11,261 nt of DNA from Acidimicrobiales bacterium (GCA_019241495.1 JAFAWZ010000106.1:1-11261), one strand, 5' to 3'; counted from the first letter of the stretch, positions 1 to 6,497 are shown. Made by a program: numbers and translations. The notes: generated by a model from the letters alone, not told the origin.

Positions 1-363
1 CCGCATCAGGTCCATGGGGTAGGGCCGGCCGATCACCCCGGTGCTGGCGATCAGGACCTCCGAGGCTTCGAGCGAGGTGGCCGCGGCGACCAGCTCGGTG
101 ACCTCCTCGGCGTCGCGCCCGCCTCGCGGTCCGTTGGCCACGTTGGCGTTCTTGGCCACCACGACCACGGCGCGGGCTCGGCCTGTCGCCAGCCGGGCCC
201 GGCTCAAGGTCACGCTCGGCCCGGAGAACCGGCTCTTGGTGAACACCCCGGCGCTGGTGCACGGGCGGGTGGAGATCACCACAGCCAGATCGTCGCCATC
301 CGGGCGCAGCCCCAGCTCGCAGGTATGGGCCTTGAACCCGTTGGGCAGGGGAACAGAAGACAC
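1..363 (-). CDS. argJ: ArgJ-family glutamate/ornithine N-acetyltransferase, N-terminal 121 residues (runs off window)
   Basis: ArgJ enzymes move an acetyl group from N-acetylornithine to glutamate in the cyclic arginine pathway; some also make N-acetylglutamate from acetyl-CoA. They self-cleave into two chains at a threonine that would lie beyond this window. Reading leftward from GTG at 363-361, the protein opens VSSVPLPNGFKAH. It shows the family block GVFTKSRFSGPSV (residues 39-51) and the segment STGVIG (107-112), whose Thr108-Gly109 correspond to the family's oxyanion hole. The start is set by an in-frame TAG 18 nt upstream (384-382), with GGAAAG at 377-372 as a possible ribosome binding site and no other start codon between. 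Oddly, the usual NSGNAN motif reads VAKNANVANG (69-78). From memory this resembles the Orf6/OAT2 paralogue of the clavulanic acid cluster more than ordinary ArgJ. The family is firm; the exact substrate is not. About 270 residues are missing. Confidence 0.85.
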   Translation of the reverse strand, partial: MSSVPLPNGFKAHTCELGLRPDGDDLAVVISTRPCTSAGVFTKSRFSGPSVTLSRARLATGRARAVVVVAKNANVANGPRGGRDAEEVTELVAAATSLEASEVLIASTGVIGRPYPMDLMR

Positions 364-422
364 CCGGAGATCTTTCCAGACCTACAGGGTGCGGGAACTA
401 CTACTCGGGTGACGGTGAGGGC

Positions 423-441
423 CCTGGACCGGAGTTCCAGG
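423..441 (-). terminator. weak hairpin between bldC and argJ
   Basis: CCTGGA (423-428) pairs with TCCAGG (436-441) around a 7-nt loop, about 60 nt beyond the bldC stop codon in the gap to argJ. There is no T-run on the minus-strand side, so it is at best a weak terminator or an mRNA processing structure. The rest of the 364-499 gap holds two short copies of GGCCGTAG (453-460, 469-476) and nothing else I can interpret. Confidence 0.2.
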
Positions 442-499
442 CCATTGGTCTAGGCCGTAGGCGCTCTGGGCCGTAGCTCCAGGCTGTTGCTTCAGACCG

Positions 500-700
500 T
501 CAGGCCAGGCTCTCGGTCTCCATCTGCTCTAGACAACGGCGGATCTCCGACGCCCGGAAACGGCGATGCCCGCCCAGAGTCCGGATGGCGGTGATCTTGC
601 CGGCCCGAGCCCAGCGAGTCACCGTCTTGGGGTTGACCCGGAAGAGGGCGGCTACTTCGGCCGGGGTGAGGAGTGCATCAGGGCTGGTCTCATCTGCCAT
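500..700 (-). CDS. bldC: BldC-like small MerR-family DNA-binding regulator
   Basis: This 66-residue protein is a single winged helix-turn-helix of the MerR type with no effector domain. In Streptomyces, BldC binds direct repeats cooperatively and controls the timing of development. Visible features are LLTPAEVAALFRVNPKTVTRWARAG (split as LLTPAEVAALF at 10-20 and NPKTVTRWARAGK at 23-35), followed by the wing IRTLGGHRRFR (39-49). This closely matches remembered Streptomyces BldC (68 residues), so it is full length. The ATG at 700-698 is the only sensible start; a GAGGG stretch lies about 13 nt upstream, so the ribosome site is weak. It lies on the same strand as purM but 272 nt downstream, separated by a long hairpin and its own inverted repeats, so it is probably a separate transcription unit. 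bldC also lies just downstream of purM in Streptomyces coelicolor, as I recall, which supports orthology. The regulon here is unknown. Confidence 0.92.
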   Translation of the reverse strand: MADETSPDALLTPAEVAALFRVNPKTVTRWARAGKITAIRTLGGHRRFRASEIRRCLEQMETESLA

Positions 701-740
701 TGTGTCTTCGTTTCCCTCTATCTGTCCGATTTAGGCAACT

Positions 741-786
741 AACGTACGGGTAGGATGGCTTGCCGTACATGGTCCGCCTGGACCAT
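741..786 (-). promoter_or_regulatory. paired inverted repeats in the bldC upstream region (putative operator/promoter)
   Basis: Two inverted repeats sit side by side 41 to 86 nt upstream of the bldC start. The first is a perfect 7-bp repeat, ATGGTCC (769-775) and GGACCAT (780-786), with a 4-nt spacer. The second is GTACGG (744-749) and CCGTAC (763-768), with a 13-nt spacer. On the minus strand a TANNNT-type -10 candidate, TACGTT (746-741), lies at the edge of the second repeat, with a poor -35 (TGTACG, 769-764) 17 nt before it. Neither repeat is followed by a T-run, so operators fit better than terminators. The binding protein is unknown; BldC autoregulation is possible but not shown. Confidence 0.4.
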
Positions 787-830
787 TTCCGGGACACAAA
801 CCGGACTAGTCATATGTTTCTGGCTCTTCA

Positions 831-972
831 GTGCCTGCGACCGGATTGAGTAAACGAAAAGGAGACGGCGGCATCTCGTCCTGATCGAATTGCCAAGTGC
901 CGCCAAGCAGCGTTCTGACATGGCAGTGATGCCGCCGCCTCCTCTTCGTCCAAGCAGTCCGGTCGCAGGCGC
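831..972 (-). repeat. long imperfect inverted repeat directly after purM
   Basis: Arms 831-875 and 928-972 are reverse complements at 37 of 45 positions, with a 52-nt loop. The outermost 15 bp differ at one position, and the innermost ten (GACGGCGGCATC region, 864-875) at one. Four of the eight differences become G:U pairs if the minus strand is transcribed, so the stem would hold better in the purM transcript (41/45 pairable) than in the opposite one (39/45). The arm starts at the base just after the purM TGA (975-973). It may end or protect the purFM message; no T-run follows, so a classical intrinsic terminator is unlikely. Sequence of one arm recurs at 5936-5981, so it is more than a local hairpin. 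Confidence 0.75.
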
Positions 973-2031
973 TCAGGCGCGGATACGGACCTGGCGCCGG
1001 CCGGGGATCAAGCGGCCCACCACCGAAGCGCTGTGACCGGCGCGAGACAACGAGGCCAGAGCCTCGTCCACCGCCGAGGGCGGGACCACAACGACCATGC
1101 CGATGCCGAGATTGAACACCCGAGCCATCTCCTCGTCCTCCACCGCCGCCGCGGTCTGGATCTCGCTGAAGATACGAGGAGTGGCCCAACTGGAACGGTC
1201 GAGGTCGGCGTCGAGGTCGGCACCGAGAACTCGGGGAAGGTTCCCGGGTAGCCCGCCGCCGGTTATGTGAGCGACCGCGTGCACCGGCACGCCTACATGG
1301 AGCAGGCCCAAGACGGCGGGGGTATATATCACCGAGGGCCTCAAGAGCTCGTCGGCCAGGGTCGTCTCGGCCCCTGACCAGGCGGGTTGGTCGAGCCGGC
1401 GACCATCTCGATCGAGAAGGGCTCGGCGGGCGAGGGAATAACCGTTCGACCGCAAGCCGGGCGACGGCAGCCCGAGGATCACATCCCCCTCCCTGGTCAG
1501 CGACGGCCCGTCGATGATCTGGTCGCGCTCGACAATTCCCACGGCAAATCCGGCGAGGTCCACCTCCCCCGGTTGGAGCAGGCCGGGGTGCTCGGCCAGC
1601 TCACCTCCCACGATGGCGCATCCGGCTTGGCGGCAACCGTCGGCGATGCCCGTCATGAGGGCCCGGACCTGGGCCGGATCGACCCGGCCGAGCAGCTGGT
1701 AGTCGAGGAAGAACAACGGTCGGGCCCCGCAACAGACCAGGTCGTCCACGCACATGGCGACCAGATCGATGCCGACGGTCTCGAACCGGCCCGTCGCCAT
1801 GGCCACAGCCATCTTGGTCCCGACCCCGTCTGTGCTCGAGACCAGCACGGGCCGGCGATACCCGGGCGGCACCTCGAACAACCCGCCGAAGCCCCCGATC
1901 CCACCGATCACCCCGGGCCGGTCCGCCGTCGACGCCACCAGCTCCCGCATCGCCTCGACAGCCCGGTCAGCGGCGTCGATGTCGACCCCAGCGGCGGCGT
2001 AGCTGAGCGGGGAGGAGGACTCGGTGCTCAA
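973..2031 (-). CDS. purM: phosphoribosylformylglycinamidine cyclo-ligase (AIR synthetase)
   Basis: PurM closes the imidazole ring, turning FGAM plus ATP into AIR, the fifth step of IMP synthesis in the cytosol. The 352-residue length is normal. Motifs in order are SYAAAGVDIDAAD (10-22), GVIGGIGGFGGLF (40-52), the nucleotide-site loop STDGVGTK (66-73), VGIDLVAMCVDDLV (86-99), GGELAEHPG, and AHITGGGLPGNLPR. The start is a TTG (2031-2029): an in-frame TAG lies 18 nt upstream, no ATG or GTG is available, and GGGGAGGA ends 5 nt before the TTG, a strong ribosome site. The conserved GGETAE motif has Leu in place of Thr here, a small oddity with unknown effect. It follows purF by 69 nt and probably shares its transcript. 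A long hairpin begins immediately after the stop codon. Confidence 0.97.
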   Translation of the reverse strand: MSTESSSPLSYAAAGVDIDAADRAVEAMRELVASTADRPGVIGGIGGFGGLFEVPPGYRRPVLVSSTDGVGTKMAVAMATGRFETVGIDLVAMCVDDLVCCGARPLFFLDYQLLGRVDPAQVRALMTGIADGCRQAGCAIVGGELAEHPGLLQPGEVDLAGFAVGIVERDQIIDGPSLTREGDVILGLPSPGLRSNGYSLARRALLDRDGRRLDQPAWSGAETTLADELLRPSVIYTPAVLGLLHVGVPVHAVAHITGGGLPGNLPRVLGADLDADLDRSSWATPRIFSEIQTAAAVEDEEMARVFNLGIGMVVVVPPSAVDEALASLSRAGHSASVVGRLIPGRRQVRIRA

Positions 2032-2100
2032 CAGAATCCTCCCCGATGTCTATCAACACGAACGACCGGCATCTCTCTCCCGCGAGTTTTTGACAGCTCC

Positions 2101-3642
2101 TCAGGCAACCGGCGAAGCGGCCGGCGCCCGGCGCTCCATCCGCACCGACACCTCGCTCGGGTAGCTACCGGTCAGGCAGGCATCACAAAACCCGGCCCCT
2201 GGTGCTCCGGTCGCTTTCTTCAGGGCGTCCAAGGTGAGGTAGGCCAGGCTGTCTGCCCCGAGGTACTCCTCGATCTCGCTAACCGTGAGGTCAGCGGCAA
2301 TCAGCTCCGCCCGCGTGCCGGTGTCCAGGCCGTAATAGCAGGGCCAGCGATAGGGGGGCGAGGAGATGCGCAGGTGGACCTCCTTGGCCCCCGCCTCACG
2401 CAGCATCTTGACGACCGCTCGGGGCGTGGTGCCGCGGACGATGGAGTCATCGACCACGACCAAGCGCTGGCCCTCTATGGTCTCGCGTAGCGGGTTCAGC
2501 TTGCGGCGCACTCCTTGGGCCCGCTGGGCCTGGTCGGGCACGATGAAGGTCCGCCCGATGTAGCGGTTCTTGACCAGGCCGTGGCCGTAACGAATGCCGC
2601 TGCGCCGGGCGTAGCCCTCGGCCGCCGGTATCCCCGAGTCGGGCACCCCCATCACCATGTCGGCCTCCACCGGAGCCTGCTCGGCCAACAGCTCGCCCAT
2701 GCGAATACGAGCCGAGTGCAGCTCCTGGCCGTAGAGGCGGCTGTCGGGCCGGGCCAGGTATACGAACTCGAACAGGCACAGCTTTGGATCTATGCGCTCC
2801 GCCGGCCAGGGCGCCTCGCTGACCGGGCCTTCGCTGTCGATGATCAGAAGCTCGCCGGGATCAACCTCTCGCACCAAGTGCGCCCCGACAATGTCGAGCG
2901 CCGGGGTCTCCGACGCCACCACCCAGCCCTGGTCCAGCTTGCCCAGGCAGAGGGGCCGGTAGCCGTTCGGGTCGCGCACTCCGATGAGTCTGCCGTGATC
3001 CACCAAGACCAGGGAGAAGGCCCCCTCCAGGGTGGGTAGCACGTGATTCAAGGCATCGACGAGGTCGTGAGTCGGGTTCGAGTCCAGGTGGCGCACGACC
3101 AACTCGGCGATAACGTCGCTGTCACTCGTAGCCGTGCCGGGAAGCATCCCCGCCTCTGCGGCCAGCACCTCTGTATTGGTCAGATTCCCGTTGTGTCCCA
3201 ACGCGAATTCGATCGGCTGGGCCCGATCCGGGTTCTTCGAGGTCATCCGGTACACCGGCTGGGCGTTGTGCCAGCTGGAGGAGCCAGTCGTGGAATAGCG
3301 GGTATGGGCAATAGCGATATGACCGGGGAGGGCGGCCAGCTTGTACTCGTTGAACACGTTCGCGACCAGGCCCATGTCCTTGACCACCACGACGGCCTGG
3401 CCGTCGCTGGTCGCCATCCCGGCCGACTCCTGGCCCCGGTGCTGAAGGGCGTAGATGCCGTCGTAGGCGAGATGGGACACCTCGGTGCCGGGCACGAACG
3501 CACCGAAGACACCGCAGGCTTCTCGCGGCGAGCTGTGCATGACCTCGTCGACGGCCGCCTCTTGGGCGGTCACCTCGTCTTTCACCTCTTGGGGGCGGGG
3601 GGATTCGAGCACGTAGCCCATTCTCTCATGCCGGTGCGACAT
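2101..3642 (-). CDS. purF: amidophosphoribosyltransferase (glutamine PRPP amidotransferase)
   Basis: PurF makes phosphoribosylamine from PRPP and glutamine, the committed first step of purine synthesis and the usual feedback point for AMP and GMP. The N-terminal glutaminase domain starts at Cys43 in REACGVFGAF, so about 42 residues must be removed to expose the nucleophile. Further motifs are YALQHRGQESAG (64-75), HTRYSTTG (113-120) and GHNGNL (149-154). The C-terminal transferase domain carries the PRPP loop VVVDDSIVRGTT (395-406). Cys289, Cys435, Cys486 and Cys489 match the four iron-sulfur ligands of the Bacillus subtilis type, so this should be a 4Fe-4S, oxygen-sensitive enzyme. The start used is ATG 3642-3640, with GAGGTG about 14 nt upstream; Met8 is an alternative. 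It begins 25 nt after the purL stop, so the two are almost surely cotranscribed. Confidence 0.97.
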   Translation of the reverse strand: MSHRHERMGYVLESPRPQEVKDEVTAQEAAVDEVMHSSPREACGVFGAFVPGTEVSHLAYDGIYALQHRGQESAGMATSDGQAVVVVKDMGLVANVFNEYKLAALPGHIAIAHTRYSTTGSSSWHNAQPVYRMTSKNPDRAQPIEFALGHNGNLTNTEVLAAEAGMLPGTATSDSDVIAELVVRHLDSNPTHDLVDALNHVLPTLEGAFSLVLVDHGRLIGVRDPNGYRPLCLGKLDQGWVVASETPALDIVGAHLVREVDPGELLIIDSEGPVSEAPWPAERIDPKLCLFEFVYLARPDSRLYGQELHSARIRMGELLAEQAPVEADMVMGVPDSGIPAAEGYARRSGIRYGHGLVKNRYIGRTFIVPDQAQRAQGVRRKLNPLRETIEGQRLVVVDDSIVRGTTPRAVVKMLREAGAKEVHLRISSPPYRWPCYYGLDTGTRAELIAADLTVSEIEEYLGADSLAYLTLDALKKATGAPGAGFCDACLTGSYPSEVSVRMERRAPAASPVA

Positions 3643-3667
3643 TCCGGGAGTTCGAGCACCTCTGGCG

Positions 3668-5890
3668 CTATTGGCCGGTCAGGGCCAGGGCCCGGGGCAG
3701 TGCTCCCCTCCAAGCTCTTGTGGCGTCCTCCAATCCCAGCTCCAGGCGTCCGGCTATCACCATGTCCCGGCCCCCCGCCTGGCCGAGCACCTCGGCGCGG
3801 AGCTCGACCTGCTGGGCCCTCGCCACCAGGGCCGGCACCCGGTCGCTAACCACGCTGAGCAGGACCCTCGACGGGCCTTCGGCGAAGATCGAGTACCCGA
3901 CCGGAGCGTCGACGGTGAATCCGGCGCCGCCGGAAACCGCCATCTCGGCCAGGGCCAAAGCCAGGCCCCCGTCGGAGACGTCGTGGACGCCTTCGACGGC
4001 GCCTTCCCCCACCAGGTCGGCCACCAGCGTCAAGAGTCGTTGATGGGCGGGGTAATCGATAGCGGGCAGCGTCCCCCCGGTATGACCGTGGATCTCCTTG
4101 GCCCATTTGGAGCCCGACAGGCTGGTGTCGCCATCAGGCGGCCCGACGACGACGATGGTGTTGCCGGCGACCAGCTGGGCGCCCGGCGGCCGGCCGCGAA
4201 GGTGATCGACCAGCCCGAGCGTGGCGACGACCGGGGTCGGATCGATGTCGCGCCCGCGGCTCTCGTTGTAGAGGCTGACATTGCCTCCGATGACCGGAAT
4301 GGCAAGGGCCCGGCACGCCTCGGCCATCCCGTCTATGGCCTCCGAGAGCTGCCACATGGTTTCGGGATGCTCGGGATTGCCGAAGTTCAAGCAGTTGACC
4401 AGCGCGATCGGGACAGCCCCTACGCAAGCCACGTTGAGGGCGGACTCGGCGACCACCAGCGCGGTCCCGAGACGGGGGTCGAGCGCGCACCACCTGGAGT
4501 TCCCGTCGGTGGACAGGGCGATGGCCTTGGGGCATGGCCCGGGCGGAACACCGGGACCGGCCAACCGCAACAACGCGGCATCCCCACCGGGAGCGACGAC
4601 CGTATTGAGGAACAGCTGGTGGTCGTACTGGCGGTACACCCATGCCGGGTCGCTCAGCATGCCGAGCACGTGGTCAGCGGCCTCCCGCGGCGCCGGGTCG
4701 GGCAGGCGGGAGGCGCCGTCGGCCCGGCGCACCGCCAGATCGGCGGGGACCCGAATGGGCCGCTCGTACACCGGCGCGTCCTCATGAAGCGTGCTGGCTG
4801 GCACGTCGGCGAGTACGGGACCGTCCCACCCGTCGAGGATCCGAAGCCGGCCACCACCGGTCACCCGGCCGACGACGGCCGCGCGCACCTCCCAGCGCTC
4901 GCAGACCTCCATCGCCCGAGGCAGGGACCCCGGCGTGACGATGGCGAGCATCCGTTCCTGGCTCTCGCTGGTCATCACCTCCCATGGCTCCATGCCCGGC
5001 TCCCGCCGGGGAACAGCCGCGACATTGACATCCATACCGACCCCACCTCGGGAGGCCGTCTCGCTCGTGGCGCACGTGAGACCAGCACCCCCGAGATCCT
5101 GGATTCCGACGACCAAGGATTCGTCGAGAAGTTGGAGACACGCTTCTATCAAGCGTTTCTCTTCGTAGGGATCACCAACTTGCACATTTGGGCGTTTAGC
5201 GGCTTCAGTGTCAGCATCGTCGGAAAAACCAGCTGAGGCCAGGACACTGACACCTCCTATTCCGTCCCGGCCGGTGGTGCTGCCCAATAAAACAGCCAGG
5301 TTTCCTTCCCCCGACGCTCGACCCAAAACCAGCCGGTCCTTCGGCAGCACGCCGCAACAAAGAACGTTCACAAGCGGATTGTCCCCGTAACACTCGTCGA
5401 AGACGATCTCTCCCCCCACGGTTGGAACACCGACCGAGTTGCCGTATCCGGAAATTCCAGAGATCACGCCCGTCGCTATCCACCTGGATCTGGGATCGGC
5501 AGGATCCCCAAAGCGCAACGGGTCCATGAGGGCGATGGGCCGGGCACCCATCGTGAATATGTCGCGGAGTATCCCGCCCACACCTGTCGCGGCACCCTGA
5601 TAGGGCTCGATAGCAGACGGGTGGTTGTGGCTCTCGATACGCAGCGCGACAGCAAGGCCGTCGCCTGCATCCACGACCCCGGCGTTCTCCCCTGGGCCAA
5701 CGAGGACCCGCTCACCTTCGGTCGGCAGTCGCTTCAAATGCACTCGGCTCGACTTATACGAGCAGTGCTCGCTCCACATCACGGCGTACATAGCCAACTC
5801 GAGATGGTTGGGCGGGCGCCCGAGGAGGGATTCGATGGAGTCCGCCTCATCATCAGTAAGACCGAGCGCCCGGTGGATGTGGCCTTGCAT
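3668..5890 (-). CDS. purL: phosphoribosylformylglycinamidine synthase subunit PurL (small type)
   Basis: PurL is the ATP-dependent synthase subunit that converts FGAR to FGAM using ammonia passed from PurQ, with PurS bridging the complex. At 740 residues it is the small form found in Gram-positives and archaea (about 740), not the 1,300-residue fusion of enterobacteria, which fits the separate purS and purQ here. Landmarks are ELAMYAVMWSEHCSYK (31-46) with the active-site histidine at 42, RIESHNHPS (84-92), GATGVGGILRD (99-110), GIQDLGGAGL (262-271), TSESQERML (307-315), and a second-half nucleotide region including NCLNFGNPE, IGGNVSLYNE and HDVSDGGLALAL. The ATG at 5890-5888 is fixed by an in-frame TAG 12 nt upstream, with TAGGG 7 nt before the start. 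It heads purL-purF-purM and is divergent from the small basic-protein gene. Confidence 0.97.
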   Translation of the reverse strand: MQGHIHRALGLTDDEADSIESLLGRPPNHLELAMYAVMWSEHCSYKSSRVHLKRLPTEGERVLVGPGENAGVVDAGDGLAVALRIESHNHPSAIEPYQGAATGVGGILRDIFTMGARPIALMDPLRFGDPADPRSRWIATGVISGISGYGNSVGVPTVGGEIVFDECYGDNPLVNVLCCGVLPKDRLVLGRASGEGNLAVLLGSTTGRDGIGGVSVLASAGFSDDADTEAAKRPNVQVGDPYEEKRLIEACLQLLDESLVVGIQDLGGAGLTCATSETASRGGVGMDVNVAAVPRREPGMEPWEVMTSESQERMLAIVTPGSLPRAMEVCERWEVRAAVVGRVTGGGRLRILDGWDGPVLADVPASTLHEDAPVYERPIRVPADLAVRRADGASRLPDPAPREAADHVLGMLSDPAWVYRQYDHQLFLNTVVAPGGDAALLRLAGPGVPPGPCPKAIALSTDGNSRWCALDPRLGTALVVAESALNVACVGAVPIALVNCLNFGNPEHPETMWQLSEAIDGMAEACRALAIPVIGGNVSLYNESRGRDIDPTPVVATLGLVDHLRGRPPGAQLVAGNTIVVVGPPDGDTSLSGSKWAKEIHGHTGGTLPAIDYPAHQRLLTLVADLVGEGAVEGVHDVSDGGLALALAEMAVSGGAGFTVDAPVGYSIFAEGPSRVLLSVVSDRVPALVARAQQVELRAEVLGQAGGRDMVIAGRLELGLEDATRAWRGALPRALALTGQ

Positions 5891-5935
5891 GATTAGACCC
5901 TACTTGGCCCCGAGGACTTAGGAGCAGCCGGGCAA

Positions 5936-5981
5936 GCGTCCGCCGCCTCCTCTTCGTTTTACTCAATCCTGCGGCGGGCAC
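5936..5981. repeat. solo arm copy of the purM-distal inverted repeat
   Basis: This 46-nt stretch matches the repeat at 831-972. It shares an exact 18-nt run with the right arm (CCGCCGCCTCCTCTTCGT at 5940-5957 and 932-949). It also shares an exact 12-nt run, TTTACTCAATCC (5958-5969), with the complement of the left arm (854-843). It therefore mixes features of both arms. No partner arm is seen nearby, although CCGCCGC (5940-5946) can pair with GCGGCGG (5971-5977). It lies in the divergent gap between purL and the plus-strand gene, so it may affect either promoter or the 5' leader of purL. Confidence 0.7.
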
Positions 5982-5990
5982 TAATCAATG

Positions 5991-6022
5991 ATGTGCACAT
6001 TGGTGGGAAAGTATGAAATACT
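5991..6022 (+). promoter_or_regulatory. possible promoter with palindrome for the plus-strand gene
   Basis: TGCACA (5994-5999) and AATACT (6017-6022) each match 4 of 6 bases of the standard -35 and -10 boxes and are separated by exactly 17 nt. The -10 ends 7 nt before ATG 6030, which would give a leaderless transcript, common in actinobacteria and in keeping with the lack of a ribosome site there. The -35 is embedded in a perfect 10-bp palindrome, ATGTGCACAT (5991-6000), a possible operator. The evidence is pattern only. Confidence 0.3.
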
Positions 6023-6029
6023 CGTTCCT

Positions 6030-6467
6030 ATGCCAGCAAAAGCCGTTGCAAAGGGGGCCAAGGCCTCCAAGTCTTCCATGTCGGTTGAACACAAACGCGC
6101 CCTCGCGGTTGGCAGAGAAGAGAGCCGTGCGGTGAGGCGCTATTTGGAAGCTCTCGAGGCCCACAAACCGAAGCGGGGTCGCAAGCGCACGAGCGAAGGA
6201 ATAGAATCGCGCCTGCGCCAGATCGACGACCGCCTGGCAAGTGCCGATCCGCTGACGCGAGTTCACCTCGTTCAGGAGCGGTTGAATCTGCAAAACGAGT
6301 TGGCGGCCAAGGAGGAAGCGGTCGACCTCGGTGCCCTCGAGGACGAGTTCGTGCAGGCGGCGAAAGGCTACGGCGAAAGAAAAGGGATCAGTTATGCGGC
6401 CTGGCGGGCCGCCGGGGTTGACGCCAACGTTTTGCGCCGGGCTGGGGTCCCCCGCACCCGTATCTGA
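6030..6467 (+). CDS. small basic protein of unknown function, actinobacterial type
   Basis: I recognise the general sequence type from actinobacterial genomes but know no function for it. From ATG 6030 it is 145 residues; an in-frame ATG at 5988 would add 14 residues that look non-native (MMCTLVGKYEILVP), and no ribosome site favours either. Residues 1-16 are rich in Lys and Ala. GREESRAVRRYLEALEA (28-44) is likely helical, and PKRGRKRT (47-54) is a basic patch resembling an AT-hook. Residues 55-115 form a charged, probably coiled-coil helical pair (EGIESRLRQIDDRLASADP, then VQERLNLQNELAAKEE). The C-terminus GISYAAWRAAGVDANVLRRAG (split at 119-130 and 131-139) looks like a compact helix-turn-helix-like module. 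No signal peptide or membrane span is visible. Nucleic-acid binding is an inference from charge and layout. It interrupts the purine cluster on the opposite strand, facing purQ tail to tail. Confidence 0.75.
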   Translation: MPAKAVAKGAKASKSSMSVEHKRALAVGREESRAVRRYLEALEAHKPKRGRKRTSEGIESRLRQIDDRLASADPLTRVHLVQERLNLQNELAAKEEAVDLGALEDEFVQAAKGYGERKGISYAAWRAAGVDANVLRRAGVPRTRI

Positions 6468-6471
6468 GTCT

Positions 6472-6488
6472 CGGGGAGCACGGCCCCG
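6472..6488. terminator. short GC hairpin in the convergent gap
   Basis: CGGGG (6472-6476) and CCCCG (6484-6488) form a 5-bp stem with a 7-nt loop, starting 5 nt after the stop of the plus-strand gene. With no T-run it could only contribute weakly to stopping transcription. The stronger palindrome at 6511-6542 is the better candidate for ending both converging units. Confidence 0.25.
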
Positions 6489-6497
6489 GAAGGGATA

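Noticed and set aside
739..921. 60-codon minus-strand frame between purM and bldC
   Set aside because: It covers the inverted repeat and the bldC control region, has no ribosome site or coding character, and resembles no known protein.
2032..2100. Possible regulatory structure between purF and purM
   Set aside because: No convincing stem, riboswitch core or promoter boxes seen; only the strong ribosome site for the TTG start.
1387..2490. 367-codon open frame on the plus strand across purM and purF
   Set aside because: Antisense to conserved motifs of both enzymes, with composition typical of a shadow frame.
3671..5236. 521-codon open frame on the plus strand opposite purL
   Set aside because: The minus strand encodes unmistakable PurL throughout. 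Long antisense frames are expected in very GC-rich coding DNA, and this translation has low-complexity Arg/Pro/Gly-rich content with no recognisable domain.
5988..6029. Earlier ATG (5988) for the plus-strand gene
   Set aside because: The added residues are unlike the Lys/Ala-rich start that follows, there is no good ribosome site, and the extension would cover the candidate promoter and palindrome. Not fully excluded.
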